From contig JADFIR010000017.1 of NCBI GenBank assembly GCA_022566535.1, positions 1 to 57,991 of the forward strand: a stretch of 57,991 bases of DNA. The letters run 5' to 3'. This document shows positions 48,031 to 54,850 of the stretch, piece after piece (within the stretch, counting starts at the first letter, position 1; the number at the start of each line of letters is the position of its first letter). The notes beneath the pieces are model-generated. The model was not told the DNA's origin. It saw only the letters and a program-made list of their open reading frames with translations, and did no database searches. A program made the translations under genes and the position numbers. This DNA is from Planctomycetota bacterium (GTDB lineage Bacteria; Planctomycetota; Phycisphaerae; Phycisphaerales; SM1A02).

Positions 48031-48924
48031 TCATTGCGGCTCCAGGACCCAATCCGGGCGCGTCGCCTGATCGGCCCAGTGCCGCATGTCTTTGAGCTGC
48101 CGCTTGGTGAGCATGTCCACATGGCTGTCCAGGAAGGCGCTGACCACGCTTCCGCCATAGCGTGGTGATAGAAAACCGTAGGCCTGGGGCGGGTCCCCTG
48201 CGTCGAACTCCTCTGACAACCAGCGATAGCTCGTGAAGTAGGGTGACGTGATGCGGAAGTAACCCTCAACCACGCCACTGCCCACAGGTTGGTATGGATC
48301 AATGCCCCGGGCCGACGCGAACACGATGAGCTGCTGAGGCCTTCTCGCCTCGCTCATTCGCGTGAGGTAGATCCGCCCGAACGTCTGGAGAAACGAGCTC
48401 TCGGGCGGGAGAAAGCCGCCCTCCTCCTGGTGGCCGCCGATCCAGGTGGTGTTCAGTCCCAGCGACGGGGAGAGGCTGACCACATACTGGTACAGCCATG
48501 GGTCTTCGTACTCCAATCGCTCGAGTAACACCTCGTTCTCATTGGTGAACAGCCCTCGGAAGTTGTAATCGAGATACGGCGCCAGCCGCCACGGATACCG
48601 GCCGCCAGGAACGGTGTCGATGGGATTCCCCGACGCATCGAAGGCTTGCAGCTGCAGCCAATAGCCGGGCAGCACAGCCCCGTTGTGGACGTTGGCGTAG
48701 GCGTTGTACGCCACCATCAACTGGCGGGCGGCGGACATCTCGATCGTCCGTTCGCCGGACTTCTTGACCGCGTGAAGCGTCGGCAGCAGCAGACCGAGCA
48801 GCAGGGCGATGACGCCGATCACCACCAGCGTCTCGATGAGCGTGAAGGCCCTGAAAGCTTTCACTGGCCGCTGAGCGTTCACCGCCGGCACATCGCAAGT
48901 CTTGTCCTGGCTCATCGGGCTCAT
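48031..48924 (-). CDS. Pseudopilin (prepilin-type N-terminus)
   Basis: The 297-residue pseudopilin has a basic leader of ~25 residues, cleavage/methylation motif 'FRAFTLIETLVVIGVIALLL', one TM helix and a large extracytoplasmic domain. It ends with 'VSAFLDSHVDML', a variant of the H-x9-DG end seen in the protein at 20829. The start was placed at 'MSPMSQDKT', 5 nt after a TATGGT -10. It is divergent from the dockerin-tagged protein at 49034, so for the second time in this window a pseudopilin adjoins a dockerin-type surface protein. Confidence 0.82.
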   Translation of the reverse strand: MSPMSQDKTCDVPAVNAQRPVKAFRAFTLIETLVVIGVIALLLGLLLPTLHAVKKSGERTIEMSAARQLMVAYNAYANVHNGAVLPGYWLQLQAFDASGNPIDTVPGGRYPWRLAPYLDYNFRGLFTNENEVLLERLEYEDPWLYQYVVSLSPSLGLNTTWIGGHQEEGGFLPPESSFLQTFGRIYLTRMSEARRPQQLIVFASARGIDPYQPVGSGVVEGYFRITSPYFTSYRWLSEEFDAGDPPQAYGFLSPRYGGSVVSAFLDSHVDMLTKRQLKDMRHWADQATRPDWVLEPQ

Positions 48925-49033
48925 CGGGCACCATACAGTGGTGGCTGCGGAGTTGACAGCACCCAGCAGAGCGCTACTGTATCCCATAGGCAACTGAGCC
49001 TCAAGTGCTGGCACGGCCCGAGAGAGGAGAAGA

Positions 49034-50188
49034 GTGGTCCTTGCCGGAAACCAGTTTTATACCCGCCAACTGGCGACCCGTAGGCATGCCAAAGAGTCAG
49101 CCGCGCTGCTGATCCGCAGCTACCACATCCCCCGACTCGGTGCCGCCTGTCTCGCCGTGATCGGCCTTTCTCTTCCGGCCGGCGCTGATGTAATCGACGT
49201 GAGCTTCGACGAACCCACGCTCGATCGGTGGATGTACCCGTTCAGCGCCAACCCGGGGTTCCAGTGGTTCGCATCGGTCTTCGGGGCACTGACGGATGAA
49301 GGGTTCGACCCGAACTTTGATAACCGCGACGGGCAGATGCTCATCGGGTTCGACACTTCACTGTTCGTTCCGCCAGGCCTTGGACCGGACGCCTACACGA
49401 TCACCTCAGCCACCGTCAACCTCACCGTCATGACCCACGAGTCCTTTGCATACGACCCGACGGTTGACCCTTACACCAGCTGGCTGCCGAGGGGCGATCC
49501 GGATTTCGAGCCCGACCGCGACGCCGGCCGTCCGGTTGAGCTCTTCGGCGCCGCCTTCCGGTACGGCTGGTCCGCCTCCACCTTCCCGGAGGATGGACCG
49601 TACTGTGATGGGTGCAGTTGCTTCCCTCCCAATTCCTGCAAATACCAACGCAGCGTCTACCCCACCGATTCCAACCCGACGTGCGAGGATGGCGACATCT
49701 CGAACAACATCGACGAGCGGTTCGATCCCCTGCCGTTCGGCATCGGCTCCAACGACGCGCTGATGCAAGGCGACCCGGTGCCCATCGACACCGAGCTGAC
49801 GTTCGAGATCGACGTCACTGATCCCTGCGTGCAGGCGTATTTGCAGCAGGCGTTGGATGAAGGAATGCTCGACTTCGTCGTCGCGTCGATCTTCCCCGCC
49901 GTAAAGCAGCAGGAAGGGTCGTTCCCGAAGTTCTACACCAAGGAGAATCCCCTCGTGAAGGTCGGCAGAGTCAGTGCTGCCCGACTCGACATGACCGTCG
50001 AGGTCGATGACACGCCCGGTCCGCTGGGCGACCTCGACGGCGACGGGATTGTCGGCATCCTCGATCTGCTCATTCTCCTAAGCCAGTGGGGACCCTGTCC
50101 GCCCAAGGAGCAATGCCCGGCCGATCTGAACGGCGACGGCAGTGTCGGCATCCTCGACCTGCTCATTCTTCTGGCCAACTGGGGATAA
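49034..50188 (+). CDS. Dockerin-tagged secreted protein
   Basis: The 384-residue exported protein has a GTG start behind GAGAGGAG. A long N-region precedes a signal anchor ('LGAACLAVIGLSLPAGADV', about residues 36-54). The mature domain is all-beta ('YTITSATVNLTVMTHESFAY') and has a Cys cluster ('YCDGCSCFPPNSCKYQ'). The tail carries two dockerin-like Ca-binding repeats ('GDLDGDGIVGILDLLILL' and 'ADLNGDGSVGILDLLILL') and ends ANWG. The tandem EF-hand-type repeats are presumed to attach or sort the protein at the cell surface; no cohesin-like partner is in the window. The substrate-binding function of the core is unknown. Confidence 0.8.
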   Translation: MVLAGNQFYTRQLATRRHAKESAALLIRSYHIPRLGAACLAVIGLSLPAGADVIDVSFDEPTLDRWMYPFSANPGFQWFASVFGALTDEGFDPNFDNRDGQMLIGFDTSLFVPPGLGPDAYTITSATVNLTVMTHESFAYDPTVDPYTSWLPRGDPDFEPDRDAGRPVELFGAAFRYGWSASTFPEDGPYCDGCSCFPPNSCKYQRSVYPTDSNPTCEDGDISNNIDERFDPLPFGIGSNDALMQGDPVPIDTELTFEIDVTDPCVQAYLQQALDEGMLDFVVASIFPAVKQQEGSFPKFYTKENPLVKVGRVSAARLDMTVEVDDTPGPLGDLDGDGIVGILDLLILLSQWGPCPPKEQCPADLNGDGSVGILDLLILLANWG

Positions 50189-50267
50189 CGCCGCCCGGGG
50201 GATACCAAGCGAACCACGTACCGTCACGACCGCCCACATCCCACCAAGAGAAGAGAGGAGAGCCGAC

Positions 50268-50966
50268 ATGTCGCTTGATCACCTAAACGTCCGGTTCTGG
50301 GCTGTGCTTGCGCTGCTCGGCGTGCTGAGTAGCAACAGTTCAGCCGCTATCGTTCCCTTCACCGAAGATTTCGACAACGATGCCGCCAACTGGTTCGATA
50401 CCACCGGAATGAACCTGCTTGATTGGATCCCGGCGGGCGGCCCCGACGGCGGCAGCTACGTTTCGAGCATCTTCAACTTTCTCAACTCCGTGCCCGATGA
50501 CCCGGCTGTCCTCTTCCGCGGCCACGATGCATTCGACAGCAGCGGTGATGCATTCGTCGGCAACTGGATCACGGACGGCGTCAGCGAGTTCAGCTTCTTT
50601 ATCCGCCACAACGCGCCCCTGCCGTTGACCGCCTTCACGCGCTTTGCCAGCCCGATGAACTTCCCCGGCGCAGTTGCATTGGAATTCGTTCCGCTGCTGC
50701 CCAACGTCTGGACGGAGATTTCGATCGCCATCGACCCGGACAACCCGCAGTTTATCACGTTTGAAGGCAGCGACTTCGAGACGGTGTTCAGCAACATCGG
50801 GAACCTGCAGCTCGGCGTGATTGTGCCGAGAGACCTAGCCGGCGTGGACGCCGATTTCACCTTCGACCTGGACAAGGTCACGATCATTCCGGCTCCCGCC
50901 GGCTTTGCCGTCGTGGTCATCGGCGCACTTGTGAACCGTCGCCGACGCCGCAGCCGGTCCTCCTGA
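50268..50966 (+). CDS. Exported protein with PEP-CTERM-like C-terminus
   Basis: The 232-residue protein has a GAGAGGAG ribosome site and a signal peptide (residues 1-26, 'VLSSNSSAA' end). The core is beta-rich ('IVPFTEDFDNDAANWFDTTG', a jelly-roll-like opening, and 'GSDFETVFSNIGNLQLGV'). The C-terminus 'IPAPAGFAVVVIGALVNRRR' (then further Arg) has the PEP-CTERM layout: P-A-P, TM helix, basic cluster. Such tails are normally processed by an exosortase, and no exosortase gene is in the window. It lies 79 bp after the dockerin protein on the same strand and may share its transcript. Confidence 0.78.
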   Translation: MSLDHLNVRFWAVLALLGVLSSNSSAAIVPFTEDFDNDAANWFDTTGMNLLDWIPAGGPDGGSYVSSIFNFLNSVPDDPAVLFRGHDAFDSSGDAFVGNWITDGVSEFSFFIRHNAPLPLTAFTRFASPMNFPGAVALEFVPLLPNVWTEISIAIDPDNPQFITFEGSDFETVFSNIGNLQLGVIVPRDLAGVDADFTFDLDKVTIIPAPAGFAVVVIGALVNRRRRRSRSS

Positions 50967-51040
50967 CGTTCGGTGTCCCGCGGTGCGGGAGTATTCGAGG
51001 CATCGGCCACAGGGTATGATCCGCGGCCGAGTCATTTGCC

Positions 51041-52108
51041 TTGGCTACGGCGGAACCATCTATCGAGCAGCAATCAACTGCGGACCAACCAACCCGCCGA
51101 AGGCGGGCTGAGCTGGCCGACCACCCCCGGCGTCGCTGGCCGGTGACCCTGTGGCTGGGGGCCGGGCTGATCGTTGTCTGTGAACTCCTGCTTCTCATCG
51201 ACGTGCAGCAGCGCGGCGTGGCGGTGCTGCCGTCGCTGCCGGGTCAGGGTGTTGCTTCCCCCGGCGACGGGCTGGGTCATTTGGCCCGATGGGTGGCCCT
51301 GAACATGACGCCGCTGTGCTGGGTCGGCTATCTGCTGGTCATGGACGGGGTTCTGACCTGCCTTGCCCACCGCCGCGAGGGCGAGATCAGCCGGCCGGAA
51401 TCTCCCGCACGCAGCCGCCCCAGGCGATTCATCATCGCCGTTGTTGTCAGCGTTGGGGTGTGGGTGTTCTTTGATTGGGTCAACTTCTCCTACATTCATG
51501 CGTGGCAATACCACGGGGTCGAAGCGCTCAGCCGAGCGCACCAGTACATCGCCAAGTTCGTGGCCTTCGGGGCCATCTGCCCGGCGATGTTCCTCGCAGC
51601 CCAACTCTACCAGCGGCTCGGCTTGCGGCGATGTCGCACCGCGGGCTTACCCATCGGCCGGCCGTGGCAGATCATCATGGTGCTCCTGGGTGTTCCCGCG
51701 TTTCTGTTTCCCTTTCTTGTGCGCGATCCGATCGGGTGCGTGACGCTGTGGGTGAGCGTGGTGCTTCTGCTGGACCCGGTGAACCATTGGCTGGGGGCCC
51801 CCAGCCTGATCGGCGACTGGCAGGCCGGCCGATGGGGCCGCACCGCTTCGCTCATGCTCGGCGGGCTGACCTGCGGCGTCCTTTGGGAGTTCTGGAACTA
51901 CTGGGCCGCCGCGAAGTGGACCTACACCCTGCCCTTTCTCGGCTCGGCTGGGCAGTACAAAGCCTTTGAAATGCCCCTGCTGGGATTCCTCGGATTCCTG
52001 CCGTTCGCACTCGAATGCTGGGTGGCCCTGCAGACGATCCTGCTGCTGATGCAGAAGATGAGATTGCCATTGGCCGAGCCGCTTCCCGATGCCGACACGC
52101 TGCTTTGA
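51041..52108 (+). CDS. Polytopic membrane protein, unknown
   Basis: The 355-residue protein has about eight TM helices (roughly residues 37-55, 80-100, 127-147, 165-190, 208-225, 228-245, 270-290 and 310-335), rich in Trp ('GVLWEFWNYWAAAKWTYTLP'). The start is a TTG at 51041 ('ATAEPSIEQQ'); a TATGAT (51015-51020 area) lies about 20 nt upstream. The start is uncertain. The sequence 'WVFFDWVNFSYIHAWQYHG' is the most recognisable segment, but I cannot name a family. No close neighbours are on the same transcript. Confidence 0.65.
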   Translation: MATAEPSIEQQSTADQPTRRRRAELADHPRRRWPVTLWLGAGLIVVCELLLLIDVQQRGVAVLPSLPGQGVASPGDGLGHLARWVALNMTPLCWVGYLLVMDGVLTCLAHRREGEISRPESPARSRPRRFIIAVVVSVGVWVFFDWVNFSYIHAWQYHGVEALSRAHQYIAKFVAFGAICPAMFLAAQLYQRLGLRRCRTAGLPIGRPWQIIMVLLGVPAFLFPFLVRDPIGCVTLWVSVVLLLDPVNHWLGAPSLIGDWQAGRWGRTASLMLGGLTCGVLWEFWNYWAAAKWTYTLPFLGSAGQYKAFEMPLLGFLGFLPFALECWVALQTILLLMQKMRLPLAEPLPDADTLL

Positions 52109-52209
52109 CCGCACCCACGCATCGCTTGCACGCCATCGATGTGCAGGGCCACGGCGGCGCGGGTATCATGGCCCCGACCAACCATCAATACCCCATGGGA
52201 GATCGTGTC

Positions 52210-52791
52210 ATGGTCGAGACGCTTTCCACGATGAACCCCCTCGGCACGCAGGCCCCGGACTTCAGCCTGCCCGACACGCAGGGCAAGACCGTTTCACTTT
52301 CCCACTTCACCGATGCGCCGGCCCTGGTGGTGATCTTCATGTGCAACCACTGCCCGTTCGTCAAGCACATCGCCGACGGCCTGGCCGACCTCGCCCGCGA
52401 TTACCTGTCCGAAGGCGTCGCCGTGGTCGGCATCAACTCTAATGACGTCGAGAATTACCCGGATGACAGCCCCAAGAAGATGGCCGAGGAAGTGAAGACT
52501 CGCGGCTACACGTTTCCCTACCTCTTCGACGAAACCCAGGCCGTCGCCAAGGCCTATCGCGCCTCCTGCACGCCGGACTTCTTCGTCTTCGATCTCGATC
52601 GACGATTGGTCTATCGCGGGCAGATGGACGACAGCCGGCCGGGCAACGGCGAGCCGGTCACAGGATCGGATCTGCGGGCTGCACTGGATGCCGTGCTGCA
52701 GGGCCGCCCGGCGCTGACGGAGCAGAAACCCAGCATCGGCTGCAACATCAAGTGGAAGCCGGGCCACGAGCCGGACTACCTCACCGCGTAG
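52210..52791 (+). CDS. Thioredoxin-fold redox protein (AhpC/TSA-like)
   Basis: The 193-residue cytosolic protein starts at the ATG behind GGGAG ('MVETLSTMNPLGTQAPDFSL', the usual peroxiredoxin-like start). It has 'VVIFMCNHCPFVKHIADGLA' with a CxxC redox pair, 'GVAVVGINSNDVENYPDDSP' and the thioredoxin cis-Pro region 'SCTPDFFVFD'. This matches the family of thioredoxin-like peroxiredoxin-type proteins with a CNHCPF motif. A signal peptide is absent. Upstream in-frame ATGs (52168, 52195) are less likely. Confidence 0.88.
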   Translation: MVETLSTMNPLGTQAPDFSLPDTQGKTVSLSHFTDAPALVVIFMCNHCPFVKHIADGLADLARDYLSEGVAVVGINSNDVENYPDDSPKKMAEEVKTRGYTFPYLFDETQAVAKAYRASCTPDFFVFDLDRRLVYRGQMDDSRPGNGEPVTGSDLRAALDAVLQGRPALTEQKPSIGCNIKWKPGHEPDYLTA

Positions 52792-53141
52792 CCGCCCCAG
52801 GCGACAGCCCTCGGCGCGCACAAACGGGGCAAGTGATTCAGCGCCGTCGCTGCGCGCGCAGCGTTCGGCGGGCACACTTCGCGCTTACCGGGGGACTCGT
52901 TATTGACCTGCAATTGAGGTTGGTACACCCCGTGCGCGCGCCGGAGTGACCGTCCGGCGACCTCGGCGCGCGCCAGCCATGCCGCGTGCGCTATAACTTC
53001 GGCTAACCGAGGCTTATCTCCGCGCAACTCGCGCTAAGTCGGCGCTTCGGGAGCGCATCGAGCCGTTATCTTCGACCAACTCGTGCGCGCCGGAACGACC
53101 TCAACCCACCCTGCGCGCAGAGACGTGGCTGCTTCGCTCGG
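52792..53141. other. 350-bp gene-free stretch rich in GCGC words
   Basis: No homology-bearing frame is present. The segment has many CGCGCG/GCGCGC words (for example near 52855, 52935, 52970 and 53080) and two short hairpin-capable stretches ('cggctaaccgaggcttatct'). It lies between a plus-strand and a minus-strand gene 3' end. Confidence 0.5.
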
Positions 53142-54560
53142 CTACGGGCCGCAGGTGCCGCACGGATTGCCGCCGGCGACGGAGCACCACTCGGCCAGCA
53201 ACTTCGCCAGGTCGAACGCATCCACGCACCCATCAGGCACGCCGTCCGGTCCTGAGAGGTCCGCGAGATTGGCGTTCGGGGAGGTGCAGCCTTCGCAGGG
53301 CGGGTCCACGTCACCGGGCGGGTCTGGGTCGCTCGCAGCGGAGCACCACGCACCCAGAAGCGTCCCGAGGTCAAACGCGTCAACACAGCCGTCGGGGAAG
53401 CCGAGTGGCCCGGTGAGGTCGGCTGGGGAGGGGGGGACGCCGTCTAGGAACAGCACCCACACCGCGCCACGGAAATCGCCACCGTCGTTATCGATGGGCG
53501 CCCCCACGGCCAGGTCGCCGAGGCCGTCGCCGTCGAGATCACCCAGCGACGCCACCGATTTGCCGAAGTTATCGAAATCATCCAGGATGCCGGTGAAGCC
53601 GCCCTGGGTGTCGCTGATCTTCTGGTGCGACTTGACCGTTCCGTCGGTGTTGAGAAACAGCACCCACACTGCACCACGGCCAATGCCCCCATCGTCATCT
53701 TCGTCTGCCCCCACGGCCAAGTCGCCCACGCCGTCGCCATCCAGATCACCCAGCGAGGCCACCGATTGGCCGAAAAAATCACCATCATCCAGGGTGCCGG
53801 TGAAGCCGCCCTCCGTATCGCTGATCTTCTGATGGGAGTTGACCGTTCCGTCGCTATTGAGGAACAGCACCCACACCGCACCACGGTTGAAGCCCCCGTC
53901 GTCATCGTTGTATGCCCCCACGGCCAGGTCGCCGAGGCCGTCGCCATCGAGATCACCCAGCGAGGCAACTGAGGATCCGAAGAATTCGAAATCATCCAGC
54001 GTGCCGGTGAAGCCGCCTTCTGTGGAGCTGATCTTCTGGTGCGACTTGACCGTTCCGTCGGTGTTGAGAAACAGCACCCACACGGCGCCGCGATCCAGCC
54101 CCCCGTCGTTATCGTTGACTGCCCCCACGGCCAGATCACCTATGCGATCGCCGTCGAGATCACCCAGCGAGGCTACCGACCTGCCGAAGGTATCGACGTT
54201 ATCCAGGATGCCGGTGAAGCCGCCCTGGGTGTCGCTGATCTTCTGGTGGGAGTTGACCGTGCCGTCTATGTTGAGAAACAGCACCCACACTGCACCACGG
54301 CCCGGGCCCCCGTCGTCATCGCTGAGTGCCCCAATGGCCAGGTCGCCAACGCCGTCGCCGTCCAAATCACCCAGCGAGGCTGCCGACCAGCCGAAGAAAT
54401 CGGTATTTTCCAGCGTTCCGGTGAAGCCGCCCTGCGTGTCACTGATCTTCTGGTGCGACAGAACCATACCGGGTTGAGCCAGGGCGCTGCCCGCGGACGA
54501 GACCAGGACCACGGCGGCACCCGCAAGCACTCGATTCATCACGTGGTGGTTGCACGACAT
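53142..54560 (-). CDS. Secreted FG-GAP repeat protein with two Cys-type C-terminal modules
   Basis: The 472-residue exported protein has an AGGAGG site 8 nt before 'MSCNHHVMNRVLAGAAVVLV' and a signal peptide ending 'GSALAQ'. Five repeats of ~67 residues each carry 'HQKISDTQGGFTGTL', 'FGWSAASLGDLDGDGVGDLA' and 'GAVWVLFLNIDGTV'. The DLDGDG-type Ca loops and FG-GAP core indicate an integrin-alpha-like propeller. Two tandem copies of the 'GPxGxPDGCVDAFDL' module follow, the last ending GNPCGTCGP as in the genes at 25622 and 54851. The near-identical DNA repeats (about 204 bp apart) are prone to recombination. The ligand is unknown. Confidence 0.83.
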   Translation of the reverse strand: MSCNHHVMNRVLAGAAVVLVSSAGSALAQPGMVLSHQKISDTQGGFTGTLENTDFFGWSAASLGDLDGDGVGDLAIGALSDDDGGPGRGAVWVLFLNIDGTVNSHQKISDTQGGFTGILDNVDTFGRSVASLGDLDGDRIGDLAVGAVNDNDGGLDRGAVWVLFLNTDGTVKSHQKISSTEGGFTGTLDDFEFFGSSVASLGDLDGDGLGDLAVGAYNDDDGGFNRGAVWVLFLNSDGTVNSHQKISDTEGGFTGTLDDGDFFGQSVASLGDLDGDGVGDLAVGADEDDDGGIGRGAVWVLFLNTDGTVKSHQKISDTQGGFTGILDDFDNFGKSVASLGDLDGDGLGDLAVGAPIDNDGGDFRGAVWVLFLDGVPPSPADLTGPLGFPDGCVDAFDLGTLLGAWCSAASDPDPPGDVDPPCEGCTSPNANLADLSGPDGVPDGCVDAFDLAKLLAEWCSVAGGNPCGTCGP

Positions 54561-54753
54561 CGCTGAGCCTCCTTTGGGCATGGAGGCCACAGGGTGGTGC
54601 TGAGTTGCCTGCTGGCCGAATCCGTGGCCGCGCACAAGCCCCCACCATGCGACCGGACATCAGAACTCCGGCACCAGTGTACCACGGCTCACGGGCGGTT
54701 CCAAGGTTTATCTTGGGCGATTGCCGCGGCTTAGATCGTGTCGCTTGCAACGC

Positions 54754-54850
54754 TCACGCACACGCCCCCCAGTTCGCCGGCAGCGTCAGCAGGTCGAGGA
54801 TGACGATGGTGCCTTCGCCGTCGAAGTCAGGCGGGCAGGGCGCTGCGCAG
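54754..54850 (-). pseudogene. Orphan dockerin-like repeat after a stop codon
   Basis: Just downstream of the beta-helix protein's stop, in a different frame, the minus strand encodes 'CPPDFDGEGTIVILDLLTLP' and ends NWGACA and a stop. This is a dockerin-type repeat without a start. It looks like the former C-terminus of a surface gene, or of this same gene before a tail swap or frameshift. The 54561-54753 remainder is featureless. Confidence 0.6.

Noticed and set aside
53460..54480. Regular ~204-bp repeats considered as a CRISPR array or satellite
   Set aside because: Repeats are long, in frame and encode FG-GAP blades; there are no short repeat-spacer units and no cas genes.
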